Source of the DNA: Endocalyx cinctus
Lineage: Eukaryota > Ascomycota > Sordariomycetes > Amphisphaeriales > Apiosporaceae
Direction of reading: 5' to 3'
Length of the DNA: 64,000 nt
NCBI GenBank assembly: GCA_001600455.1
Contig: BCKC01000001.1
Span: 7,323,418-7,387,417 of the forward strand
The position numbers and the translations under genes are program-made. Numbering within the stretch: the first letter of the stretch is position 1; every line of letters starts with the position of its first letter. Under the pieces are notes generated by a model, which saw only the letters and a program-made list of their open reading frames with translations, was not told where the DNA came from and made no database searches. Below, one piece after another: positions 1-11,615 of the stretch.

Positions 1-679
1 ATACTTCTACATATGCACATAGCCTTCACGTTCCGGTCATTAAAGAAAGTTTCTTATATGGAAATCCTTGGTTTTCCAGATTGAGATTAGAGTGTAGCAT
101 TACAGCTATAGTCCCTAAAATTCCACGATCGCTCCCATTGTACAGATGAGTAAAATTGTGTCAAACCAGGCCACACCGCTTCATTACCATGCCATGCCAT
201 TATCAATCGCTCTCGTGAGCTAAAATGAGAAGCAACAATAAAACCAAACACCACGAAGATGCCATGTATAACCCTTTTTTTCACCAGGAACAAATACCAT
301 AAAAGGACTCCATTTCCTCTTGGGACGATGTAGAAAAAAAAAATCAAGTAGGTAGCAATCTATAAGTTTTGCCTTAACCCGTATCTTCTCCGAGTACTAT
401 TAGGGGTAAAAAAAGAAAAGAAAAAAAAAACCAGGGAAGTAATTCAATCTCGCCGAAAATTGCAAATGCTTCCCGTAAATTCCATAATAAACGCCTTGCT
501 CGATGCATAATTCCTTGCGTGCCCTTAAAAAAAAAAAAGAAGAAGAAAAAGACCCCCATGCTATGATTGAACAGAACAACAAAAACCGAGTTTCTTTCCG
601 CTTCGAATTCTTGGGATATTGGAGGTAGTATAGAGATGTGAGTGCGAGAGAGAAAGTGAGTTTCCGGTGGAGAAAAGAA

Positions 680-719
<40 letters not shown>

Positions 720-814
720 TCTCCTGATTTGTTCGAGAGCTGCGAAAAGGAGCAGCGTATTTAGAATCCCCAAATAGAAAGACTCAGCCAATAGCAAGCA
801 ATGCGACATGCGCT
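1..814. other. Left-edge non-coding stretch with A/T tracts and a TG microsatellite
   Basis: I see no convincing gene here. The stretch holds several A-rich tracts (about 410-430 and 527-550) and an 18-unit TG repeat (683-718). It lies downstream of the Elongin-A gene that ends at 815 and probably includes its 3' untranslated region. Small open frames are low in complexity; one would read through the TG repeat as alternating Thr-His. Confidence 0.6.
683..718. repeat. (TG)18 microsatellite
   Basis: An uninterrupted run of TG dinucleotides, 36 bp long, lying about 100 bp past the stop codon of the Elongin-A gene. It is a simple sequence repeat and likely length-polymorphic. Confidence 0.97.
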
Positions 815-2110
815 TCAGCGTCTCGCAGCCTTGGGCTTGGGTTTTCTCATGAAAATGTCGACGGGCGCCTTTCGTTTTCTCTGTAGTGGTTGAGCAGGAG
901 GTGGTGGTGAAGCCTGGGTAGGGCTCGACTCGGGCGGTCTCGGGGGAGGCGATAATGAGGATGAATGAATTTTGGTGCTAGTGGAGGCAGGTCTCGAGGA
1001 AGCCGGAGCAGAGTAGACCGTTTTTGGGGCGGCTGTAGGCATGGGCCGGGAGGATGAAGAGCCCATCTTACGCGATAGCATGCCTCCTCCAGATTTAGGA
1101 GGGTTTCGTGGTTGGGAATTCTGAGATTTCTGTGTTTCAGAATACGATTTGGTCTTTTGTGGCGGGCTCCCTGCTTCTTCGGCGTCGTCGAATAAATCCT
1201 CGAGATCATTTTCGTCCAGTCCCCCTCCGTCTTCTTCGGAAGGATATTGGTCGTATGTCTCTTCTTCTTCATCGTCTTCTAGTTCGTCGTCCGAGATGAA
1301 TTTCGTGTCGTCTTTCTTAGAAGCGCTGGAACGAGCTGCTTTCAGCTTACGCAAACGCTCTTCCCGGGCCAGCAGCTCTTTATCTACCGACTCTTTCTTG
1401 CGCTGCTGCGGGGGTCGTACGGCGTAAGCCGGCAGGTTCTGGTTCATGGCAGCTCGCACCATGCCTTTGGGCGCCTGCATCATCTGCCCGGGAAGGGCTT
1501 GGAGGCGACCCGTCGGTGTGTTGAGTCGGTTTCGGGCGCAGATATCCTTCGCCTCTCGCTTGGCGCGCTTGAGGAGACCTTGGGCCGTGGTCGTCTTCGT
1601 TCGGCTACCGGCGGTGAATCTGAGTCCCTTAGTCGGGTCGGCCGTTCTCGAGAATCCGGATTGAGAGCGTCCAAGGCCACCGAGAGCCCTGCCGTCACGG
1701 GGCGGTCGGGGTAGTTTGCTTCGGTCGTAGGTGACGACCTGGCTGACGTTATCTTGCTTCTCTTTTTTGATGGCGCTGAACGCGTTGAGCAGTCTTTCTT
1801 TCGCCTCTCGCTGGTTCTCTTCCTCCATCTTGCGGTATTTCGCATATATTTTGTACCACGAGTCCGGATTGCTGGGTTCGTATTTTTTCTTCGAGTATAG
1901 GACGGGGAAGTTGCGGGTGATAAGGCGCACCCAGCATTCGGCATCCTCGCCTACTATCTGCGGCGAGTTCACCTCGATCTGTCGGAGAGCCTGGGCGTCG
2001 ACCTTGAGAAGGATAGGACGGACGGTGGAGTAGGGTAGATCGCCGACATGGATGATATCTTTGATATTCCTGATAGATGTATTGATACACATATCCGAGA
2101 GTGACTTCAT
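815..2110 (-). CDS. Elongin-A (RNA polymerase II transcription factor SIII subunit A) family protein
   Basis: This is a single-exon gene of 431 residues. The first about 110 residues match the Elongin-A family: a short F-box-like helix set beginning VGDLPYSTVRPILLKV, then LRQIEVNSPQIVGEDAECW and a run with an NFP motif. In the family this region binds Elongin-C, and the complex stimulates Pol II elongation or serves as a Cullin-linked ubiquitin ligase adaptor; here those roles are inferred. The middle is basic and Arg/Lys rich. Residues about 270-310 are strongly acidic (DDEEEE type), and the tail is Ser/Pro rich ending in a basic cluster that could act as a nuclear signal. The start at 2110 is the first ATG of the frame and leaves the F-box-like part complete. 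The length is normal for fungal members. Confidence 0.88.
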   Translation of the reverse strand: MKSLSDMCINTSIRNIKDIIHVGDLPYSTVRPILLKVDAQALRQIEVNSPQIVGEDAECWVRLITRNFPVLYSKKKYEPSNPDSWYKIYAKYRKMEEENQREAKERLLNAFSAIKKEKQDNVSQVVTYDRSKLPRPPRDGRALGGLGRSQSGFSRTADPTKGLRFTAGSRTKTTTAQGLLKRAKREAKDICARNRLNTPTGRLQALPGQMMQAPKGMVRAAMNQNLPAYAVRPPQQRKKESVDKELLAREERLRKLKAARSSASKKDDTKFISDDELEDDEEEETYDQYPSEEDGGGLDENDLEDLFDDAEEAGSPPQKTKSYSETQKSQNSQPRNPPKSGGGMLSRKMGSSSSRPMPTAAPKTVYSAPASSRPASTSTKIHSSSLSPPPRPPESSPTQASPPPPAQPLQRKRKAPVDIFMRKPKPKAARR

Positions 2111-2879
2111 CTTGACTAATTGAGTGCGGATTTCAATTACCGCAACTAGACAAGAATATTTGAGTGGTGGGTATATAGAAGGTTCGGAATGGCTAATTAA
2201 TTACACGTCGTAAATAAGCAGTAGATTCGTCGGGTTTTCTTATTTGGGTTTAGATAAATTTAAGCAGGTGGTTGTGAATAGTAAGAGAGGACAGATGGTT
2301 GAGTGTGAAAGGTGAAGAAGATGATAAGAGGGAGGGAGAAACGACTTATTTATGAAGAAGATTCGTTAGTCATGGAATATAGGTAAAGCCCATTATACTA
2401 TTGTGCCATTGTAGTTTTTAAAGTTTTTTTTAAAGAATGAAGGTAATGAATTAAATTTTGGATGCATTGTTTAAAAAAATGTTAATTCAAAAGAGTGAAT
2501 GAAGTTGAAGTCGAAGGTCGACAGGTTTTAGTACTTTGTACACAAAAGTTTGGAGGCTGACGACACGTGGGCAGGTGGGGTGGCTTTTGTAGACAGCCAG
2601 GGCTGCCAGGCAGGCCAGACAGCTTATGCACGACCCATAAGATAAAGTAAGTTTTATGACTTTGTCACTAAAAGGGCCCTGAACCACGCCGCTTTTAGTG
2701 TAGTTCAGCTGAGAAAGGACACTGAGCTTGGGTCTGGCCCCGTAATTCTCTGGACGGGTCCAAAGTTATATTTATAGGTACATACACAGATGTAAACCCC
2801 TATTTTCCATAGGAACCTGTCCAACCATCTGCCATAGGGTGCTCACTAGGTACTTACCTAAGTATATCATACGAATAGG
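2111..2879. other. Intergenic stretch, no gene seen
   Basis: This is the promoter side of the Elongin-A gene. It is AT-rich with pyrimidine-rich tracts and holds no open frame with family features. A small open frame at 2487-2687 has no recognisable content. Confidence 0.55.
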
Positions 2880-3871
2880 CTAGTCGAGACTGCAAGCAAA
2901 AGTATTATAGTGACGGATACTTGTCTTTTCTCTATTGTTCGAGGCGTCGATAATCGAAACTAGCCCAATTTCTTTAATTATCAAGTTGTTGAAATTATTA
3001 GCGTCAGCAGGCCTTCGGGTTTGTATTCGAACTTTTCGTCCCAAGCGGTCCGGAATTTGCGATACCAGGCTAGCCACTTCATCCTCGAAAGGCCTTACTT
3101 TAACCTGCACGTCGACCGCGTTCCAGCCTAGAGGTATATTCTTCCGCGCAATCATACCCTCGGGCTTGGTCTGGCTCGGGGCTAGATCTGTACACGTAAC
3201 CACCTCGAGGGCAGAATCACCATTGCGTGTCAGGCGGTGGGTCCTTCAACCTGTAGAAGCGACGCGGGATGGTCTCGAGGCAGGCTTGCGTATCACCACG
3301 ATGGGCTCGCTTGCCAGAGTCGAAGAGGGGACGCTACACGCGAGACTGCATGACGACGTGGATATTGGATATATCGTCTAGCCTCGGATACGAATACTTG
3401 GTTGCAGTATCTTAGCAATTCCCCTATTTGTCTACGTAGCGAATGGCGCGCGTAGACCGGTTTATCGTGTATATTTCGTTGAGGCCGTCCTATTCCAGCC
3501 AACCGGCTTGGGCGAGAGAATCGAAAAACGTGGGCCAGAGCTTCGCGGTCATGAATCCCCCACAGGTCTAGTCTTAGATATGATCCACGCTTGATTGGGA
3601 CGGAAGCAAGAACTTTCATTTCTTCGAGTACAACTAAGTAGTTGTAGAATACTTTCATCATATGCTCTAGTATATCATCACCCTTTCATCCCACCACACA
3701 CCCCCAACCACGCAAATCAGATCTCTGCGCGCGGTTATACTCCACGAGGTTAATAGACGACATGGGCTGGCGTCTGCATCTGCTTAACTTGGTGACGATA
3801 ATACACCGGTGTGTCCGAGCTGTTGAACATGTCGAGCACATCGAAAACTTTTGCGCGGTCATGGAAAACAT
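2880..3871 (-). pseudogene. Probable decayed protein-coding region, family unknown
   Basis: On the minus strand the stretch is richer in GC than its flanks and has protein-like composition, but the protein-like pieces jump between frames and are cut by stops. One piece near 3780-3860 reads DMFNSSDTPVYYRHQVKQM. Another near 3490-3560 reads FFDSLAQAGWLE and then meets a stop. A third, at 2880-3203, reads like a soluble domain with alternating charged residues. No single model with normal introns joins them. I do not recognise the family. The pattern fits an old gene with several frameshifts and stops rather than an active gene or a transposon, since I see no terminal repeats. Confidence 0.3.
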
Positions 3872-5316
3872 ATCAAGTTACCTCTCGAAATGATCACATC
3901 TACCTCGTGGAAGGTATCTTGTACGGTGGAATGTAAAGGCACTGTCTAAAGAGGGAAGAGTAGAACTAGCATTGATTAATCTAACACCGAAGCACGAAAA
4001 AAGGAAAAAAAAAAAATAGGTAGGTGTTAATAGCAGAAACTTTGGTCCCTTTATATTTAGAGGGGGCGCATAGAATGTACTAGAGGTGAGCTTACCAGCC
4101 CACAGAACGTCCTGAGTTTACATTACAATTTTTACTATAACTTGAATTATTCATTATAATGTTATTGCTGTATTATTACATAATATGCCTTAAAGTATGT
4201 ACTTATGCAAAAAAGTATGTATTTAAAGGCTTTTAAAGATGGTTCCGTAGAGGCGTGTAGAAGAAGACCCTTCGTAAACTCAGGCAAAACTGGTAGACAT
4301 CTATAATAAACCGGGAGGGCAAAGTCAAGCAGATTAAAATGATAACCTCTATATATAGTTGGCGCAACGCATACCCCATGGAATTGAGTATGCGTACATG
4401 ATCACCTGCGAGATTTGAATGGAACATTGATCATCTTTTGTATATAGTAACTAGGCGAAGTTAACATGTTACATGAAATGGAACAACCTATTTGAGGCTC
4501 CCTTCAAGTTCCGGTTCCGTACATAAAGACATGTATTTCTAAACGTAAAAGTTTCGGACTGGAAATAATATTAACCAGTCTGCCAGTCTCATCATGAACT
4601 CTAAGTAAAAGCTACGACCAAATAAACCCCTTGAGTTACTACGGAACAGTCAAGTCCATAAGATGGGTATTCCCTCGATTCAACTTACATTCCTACGTGG
4701 ATACTTCCCGAAAACTATAAGACACACACGTATAAAGACATCACAAGTTGACTGAAATCTGGTTCTTGCATTATTTTTTTTTTCTAGCTTAATTTTCCCA
4801 TGTTATAATCGGAAAACACTTTCACCATATCATCCCTTTTCGATCCTAGGATCATACCCTGATCACGTCCTCTTGGCCCTTCTTTCTTTCAACTATCTAA
4901 GTTTGAACACAGAAATTAAAACACAATCGAGGATGTAATGCAACAATAGAATATACCTCCTCCACTCGATCGTAAAAGGTTTTTTTTTTTTTTGAACAAT
5001 CCGTAAAAAAAAAAAAAAAAAAAAAAGAAGCCTGCAATAGGAATGGTATCTCCCTGCCTTCCGCCAAGCAATTATTATGAAAAAGAAGAAAAAAAAGGAA
5101 CAGTCCTTCCCGATCCTTTTACGCCGTTGAACGCCGTTCGTCCGAGTAAAATGGTAAACCTATGCGAAGAATAATTTGTTGGTGAAGTAGTGGTAGCAGA
5201 AAAGAAGAAGTTTGTACATAAACCGTCCGTCTCGTCGTCTCCGTGAGTGAAATTAAATGTCGTACGCCAAAGAAAAAAAGCCGACCTAGGAGTGCAGTGC
5301 ATATCTCCCCCAACTA
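3872..5316. other. AT-rich intergenic stretch with A/T homopolymers
   Basis: I see no gene. The stretch is AT-rich and ends with a run of about 14 T, a 12-base gap, and a run of 22 A (4980-5026), which together can fold back on each other. This lies about 290 bp beyond the stop codon of the Rad21 gene and may be in its 3' region. Confidence 0.55.
4980..5026. repeat. T-run / A-run inverted pair
   Basis: About 14 T, a short spacer (GAACAATCCGT), then 22 A. The two homopolymers are complementary and can form a hairpin. Position downstream of the Rad21 stop suggests untranslated or flanking DNA. Homopolymer lengths may be imprecise in the assembly. Confidence 0.85.
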
Positions 5317-7333
5317 TTATGCGGCAGCCGCAACAGGTTGTGACGAGGTAGCCAGGGCGGATGCGGGTCGAGGTATCGCTTCCGCTTCTTCGTCTTCTCC
5401 GGTATCGATTTCTCCGCCCGCTTCTTTCTCGGCCCAGGCACCCCAAAGCCCACGCTTGCCTCGGACTCGGATGGGACCACCTAAGACTCCTTCCTTCTGT
5501 TCTACTTTGATGGCATTCTTGGTCGCGAGCACCAAACACTCGAAAAACATCTTAGTAGCGTCGGCCTTTGTCGCCCGACCTTCCGGTAGAAGGTCTTGGA
5601 ATACCACCGACGTCTTCTTACGCTTCTCTTCGTTCTCCGCCGCTTCCGCACCGAACAGATCTCGTAGGACGTGTACGGCGTGTTTCGTACCGAGCGAAAC
5701 GGGACCACTGTCGGCCGGGTGTACAAGAGGTACGGCGGTCTCGTCAAAGGCCGGTCCAACGCTTCCTTCCCGCGCCTCGTGGATGTCGTCGTCGCCCATC
5801 ATCGCTATTCCTTCGTCGGCCGGAATTTCCAATACGGTGCCCTCGGCAGCCACGCTCTGATCGCCGATGCCTCCCTCGACCATGCCGAGACCGTCGTCAT
5901 CCTCACCTACTTCGATGCGAGGAGACTTGGACTTGCCCTGCTCTTCGTCGCTGCTCAGATCGGCGGCGCCGCTGTCTCGTTTCCGCTTCAATTCGTTCAA
6001 CGGTCGAATCGCGTCAAGAGATAACATTCCTCTGAGTTCAGGAGCCCAGATTTTGCTACGACCATCTCCCATTATGCTCGTGACGAAGCTTCCGCTGTTC
6101 TTCAGTTCGACGAGAGCCAAGAAATAGGGATCGCGCGAGATGTAGGTGGGATCTTTGAGGATGTTCTCGTGGTTCTGTTGCTGTTCCTTGATATGCGCGC
6201 TGGTTAACATTATGGCAGGGTCCAAACCGAAGATCTTCTTCTTCTTCGATCTTCGCTGGGGCTGCGGTTCTGGTTCTTCCGGTTCTTGTCCGGGTTCGTA
6301 GATGCTCGTGTTATGAAGACGCGTCCATTCTTCCACGTCGCGCGCCATGTTTTCGTCTATGTCGGACAGCGGAGATTCCGAAATTCTAGCGCGACTAACG
6401 GGGGGGACTCCGCCCATCTCGGGCATAGCCGACTGGTCATCTAGGTTGAATTGGAGATCATCGTCCATCATCTGTATATCACCGTCGTCGTCGGCAATCC
6501 GAACACCGTCGTCACCAAAGTCAAGGTGCATCGATTCCTGGTCGCCGCCTTTGGCCCTCGGTGCTATGTCCAATTCACTAAATATATCTTCCTCGACCGG
6601 ACGCGCGGCGGGGGCGTCTCGACCCATTTCGATACTCTTCTCCACGGGCGGCCTGTCGTCGATATCCATACCAAAATCCAACTCAAGTTCCAGATCATCC
6701 ATGGGGGCTAGAGCCAGTTCGTCGTCGTTCATAGTGTCTTCTTGTAAGAACTGGCTGTTGTTGAAGTCTTCCTGCAAGTTGATATCGCGATTACTGGGTC
6801 TTCCTCGTCCGCGCGTACCTGTGCTAGTTTGGGTCGCGGTCGTATCTTCCATCTGACTCAAAAGCCAATTAGCATCGGGAGGCGGTAGCATATTTAGATT
6901 ATCGGCAGGCGTAATGCGATCGGGAAGCATAAGAGCCTCTCGATTCGGCACGGTCAAGTTCTCGGGTATATCGTTGTTTCCGGTAGCACGGAAAGCCTGG
7001 ACGAATAGTTAGCGACGATGGGTAAAGGGGAAGTTAAAGGAGATAGAAGAGAAGAAGAGGAAAGTATACCATTTTAATCTTTAATAGGGCTTCATTGCAG
7101 TCATCCAATAAGTATCTAGCTTTGCGACTGTATATTCTGACGACACCAAGCAACAGCTGACCGCTTAATCGCAAGGCCATAGGTGCCTGGTTTGGGGTAA
7201 TGATAGCATCGATACTGTCGGGCAAGTTGGATTGCAAGATATGTGTTTTTGAAACTTTACGTTCCAAGTTAGCCGACAGCCATACTCGAGCCAATGGCCC
7301 GGTATGCTGCAAGAGAGCTTCAGAGTAAAACAT
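5317..7333 (-). CDS. rad21: Cohesin kleisin subunit Rad21/Scc1
   Basis: Two exons, 7333-7070 and 6996-5317, with a 73 bp intron (GTATAC...CAG) in phase 0, give 647 residues. The N-terminus begins MFYSEALLQHTGPLARVWLS and continues through THILQSNLPDSID, the classic Rad21/Rec8 N-terminal domain that clasps the SMC3 coiled coil. The middle is acidic and low in complexity, as expected, with possible separase-type sites not assigned here. Near residues 550-630, VLRDLF, VVFQDLLPEGRATKADATKMFFECLVLAT and following form the C-terminal winged helix that binds the SMC1 head (only parts quoted). The protein ends in an Ala-rich tail. It holds sister chromatids together in the nucleus. Mitotic Rad21 fits better than meiotic Rec8 by overall layout, but this was not tested by phylogeny. 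Confidence 0.93.
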
Positions 7334-10300
7334 CGCGACCGCGACGAGGAAAGGTTAGGGGAAGACAGTAGTTGAAAGCCGATGCGTCAGAGGTAGCGAT
7401 GATATAATGCGGTACTACTAGTAAGATAACATGAAGAAAGAAGAGAGATAAGAAGATTTAAGTTGAGACAGTTACTCGATCAAGTGGCGTGACAAGGTGT
7501 TGGGTATAGAGGTGTGTAGGGTAGAAGGTAGGTAAACAAGGTAGACCGAGAGCGCGTTTCTAGGTCAGTTTTTTTGGGGCAACTCGCGTACGATCAAAAA
7601 GCGACTCAGTCCTCTTTGTCCTTTTACACTAATTATAAAGATGCGCGTACGCGATGCGAAAATAAAATGAATCGAATAATACAATAAAAGCAAAAGCGCA
7701 ATATATTTAATTTCTTGAAGAAAGATGTATTTAAAATTTGAGATTTGGGGGGTGGTTTTTTGTTTTGTACGGAAGAAGAATAACGGAGGTGGGTTGCGTG
7801 TTATCCGTGTTGTTGAGGAAAAAAAAAGCGAAGGTTTTGATTAAAAAAATAAAAGAAAAAAAAAAAAGGNGGTAAAAGAAAAAGCTACGGGGGATAAAAC
7901 TAGTAAGAAATTGGTGGAGGGGGGGGGAAAGTACTTGATTACTTTGGGCTGTTGATTTAAATCGATTGATTGAGCAACGAAAGTTTGTATGAACATGAAC
8001 AAAGACTGGTGGATACCGGTGGATACGTTACTTGGTTCGGTAAAATGTAAAAAAAATCCAAGTGGCTGGGGACAAAGTAGTAAGGGTGAATCTGAGATTT
8101 GATTGGTTCTGATAAAGATACGTAAGCCGTATACGGTTTAGCTCCAGGTTTTAATGTTATAATTTTACGGAAAACCGTGTGGCTGGTTTATCGCGTTTTT
8201 TCGGGGGTTTCGACGTAAAACTAACGGTTATGAAACTCGATAGATACATATATGACTTGGTATATACCCCTGTTTACAGGACTTCGGGACTTTATTATTA
8301 ATACGTACGTCTGCCTATTTGGTATTTTAGTGTTTGATCTAACGTACTTCTAGCAGCCAGCTAGCCTAAGTAAGATACCTAAAGTATTCTATGTACAGAG
8401 TACTTAAGAACATAAACAAATAAATGACTACTTAAGTACTTAATTAAGTCCGTATATCTATCAAAATATTTCAATTGGAGCAGCTCATCCGACAAACTTG
8501 TGTGGCTTGAGCAATATATAAGAAGAAAAAAAAAAGAGTTGGATGAATTAATCTTGTGACAGCTACGCTACAAATCGATGGATACGTTTGCGTCCACCCT
8601 ACCTAAAGTACTTATTGAAGATAATGTCGTCACCTAGGTACATATGCACTGAAAATTAACTGACGGCTCTCTCCCGGGTACTTTATACCTCTCAGGACTA
8701 GCATAGTAGGTTAAAGTACTTTTCAAGTAAATAACGTAACGACGACAACAAATGCCTATTACTTTCATACTTTCATAAAAATAAATTCTGTATGCACAGT
8801 AGCTTATATTTAAATAATTATCGGTAACGCTTCGAACTCTTAAAAATAGGAAATATCTAAGAAGTACCTATATCATAGATGCAAGTATCCTGTTATACAT
8901 CCTCGTAGCAGTACCTTGCAGTATCTCTTTCTACTTATAGTACATACGGTACATAATATAAACGCTAATCCTAATCGGGATACAAAGTTGAAATAGGGGG
9001 GAAGGCAGAAGAGCAACCTAGGTCCTATAGCCTATTAAATAAGATATGATAATATGTATGTTCGAATCTAGATAGCAATATCATCACATAATTCAGCCTT
9101 GAATAACGTAATATAATATTATAAGAGCTGCGTCAAGTTATGTTTCGTATCAAACTTTGGTCTGTTTCTCAATTCCACCTCTTGACGTGAAAAAATGTGT
9201 CGTCAGTGAAGGACGTGTTGGTTCAATGTAAACCACAACCACAACTATGATTATACCTACTTCTATCCTTTATACTAATACAAAACGCTTATATCTCTCC
9301 CTGAGTCAACATGTTCTACAATATATTATATACCACATTATGTCATCCTCGTCTAGCATACGAAATAATTATCAGCCAATGTCACGATTCTGCTCTCTAT
9401 TGTACTCAGCGAAACAAATAAGAGATCTCTAGCAAGTACATAAGTTTCTATATTTGTGTCGTACTTGAAAGCAAGTTATGCTTTCCATTTAACATTGCTA
9501 CCAACCCCTGGCAATATAGATATAGCTTAACAAACGGATGAAGAATGTACTACTTTTATTAGTTACCCCTTAACGTTGACTATCTAGTGAAACGGCGAAG
9601 CGACCATGACCATTTGCAGCAATTTCTCCATCCTCTAGGAATTCTTCTACTAGCAAAGATTCTTGCTTGTAAAAATCCGACGGGACAAACTATAATATCA
9701 AGTAAAGCGGTGACGGTCTAATATCATTGTCGCAAATTAGTGAGTGGTTTCTAGGTAATCAGTCATAGTCCGAATGACTGGGCGGATACAAAACATTGTT
9801 GCTTGATATTGACATCTAGAGTTTTTCAAAATTTCTATCTTGAGGTCAAGAGCGTATGCAGTCAAGAGTAAATATAATTAGTACTTCCCATTTGTGAAGA
9901 AAATATGGATTTATATTATTTAATATATATGGAAGAAGAAGCTCATTCCGACGCTCTCGTTATTCTATTTTGCTCTACCAGAACGGTGCATGTTATTATT
10001 AACCATATTTTGCATACTTGTTTTATTAACGGCATATCTCTTGATAACGAGCTTTGACATAAACTTTTGATTTCCTCCGCAGCTCCGTATGCCCCTTAAT
10101 TACTCGTCAATACCTATGATAATAACAACTTACATGCCAAGCTCAGAATATGCCAAAGAAATTTCTCAACTGACGTCTTCGGTTGTCTATATCATTAGGA
10201 AATATCAAAAATAGAATATAAGTCGACTAGATAACTAGAGAGTCACGTACTTGTGTGACTATTTACTCTATATCTAATTATATCATCATCGAGTGTTAAC

Positions 10301-11615
10301 TTGCTAGCTATTTTACGTGTGGCATCGCATTATTGTGCTGAGATGAGTTACATCTATGTCTCAAAGAAGTAATAAGTCAACAATTTTCAGTCAAATAAGA
10401 ATTTCATCTATCATTAGGATCAAAGAATAGCCTTGATATCTGTGAGCCATAGGCAGGAAACATTTATCTGAAGCATTGGGAATGAAACATCTCTCCAGTC
10501 TTCATTTTACTATTAAGTTCTTGAGTATGGAAGTATTCTTTTATTTCTGCAACTATGCATATTATTCATTGCCTCTCGCCAGTAAAGAATTTTCGTGTCG
10601 ATAATGATTTCTCTGGGAATCTGGCGCTCTGATTGGCTATGCGTCCAGGTCGTTGAAAAAAAGTCTCGCGGTAACCTATCAAATTCGAAACGGCGAAAAC
10701 CCTGTCTGCCTGTACAGTCAGACGCTTAACCTCTAATTATGAAGCTTATTTGACGAGTTAAATAGTCTATAAATACTACTAATATAATCATTATAAGTAA
10801 ATTTCTTTAAAAGTTATCTATCAACCAGAGACCGATAACGTCTACAAATAAGTGAATAGCGCGCCCGAGAAATTGAACATAAAAAGAATTTCAACTAGTA
10901 GTCAAGAGATAAGCCTCTCTTTTGTATGATGGCTAAGAAAAAGTCATAATGAGACAAACAATATAGGGGTTTACCCCCGCTCCCGCGTTTCGATGTAATA
11001 CCCTAGAGAACCGGCACTTATTATGATGTCAGCGAGGAATTAGTATATACAAAACTTTTACAAATGGAAAAAAAAAAAAAAAAAAAAAATATCACCAGAT
11101 TTTAATTTGTTTCGGGAACTTGTCCCCTGTCAAATTGAGCCAAGCGGCGACCAAGTAGACAGACATACGCATATACGGCGTAAACTGTCGCTGAGTGCAT
11201 CTAGGCTTACTTTTCTCCACTTCTTCACATGAAGTCTGCCATTGTCCAATCAAGACTCGTCTTCAGAAAGGAGAATCACTATGATCATCGACAGAATCAT
11301 ACTGATAAAATGAGTCATCCTACAGGAAAATAGCCAACCCAGAGTGCGAGACTATGACAATATGAGCAGAATGATGTCAAGCTTTTCGTCTTATTTCGTC
11401 TTTGCTCTTTTATTTAAATCTTCGTTTCTTTTCAATCTATGAAACAAGAAAAGTAAAAATTAAATAGAGACAAAACAGGAGAATATATCATTAGTGCAAC
11501 TTGATTAGAGTTGAACAAGAGTTAATATCAATTGATTCATTGATACTTCGACCCAAACCAAATTTTCGAGCTTATTATTCGATCCAACTAACTTCCACCT
11601 TCTTCATTGTTTATC
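7334..11615. other. 4.3 kb AT-rich gene desert
   Basis: The first about 250 bp are the 5' flank of the Rad21 gene. The remainder is AT-rich, rich in stop codons in all frames, and has no open frame above about 60 residues with any family signal. It holds many short TAC/GTA-rich words, a 20-odd base A run near 11069-11089 and one ambiguous base (n) at 7870. I found no terminal repeats or transposase-like frames. The last few hundred bases before 11616, with pyrimidine-rich tracts, are the likely promoter of the ABC transporter gene. Confidence 0.6.

Noticed and set aside
561..809. Open frame on the minus strand with a Thr-His alternation
   Set aside because: The Thr-His run is only the translation of the TG microsatellite; no other protein signal.
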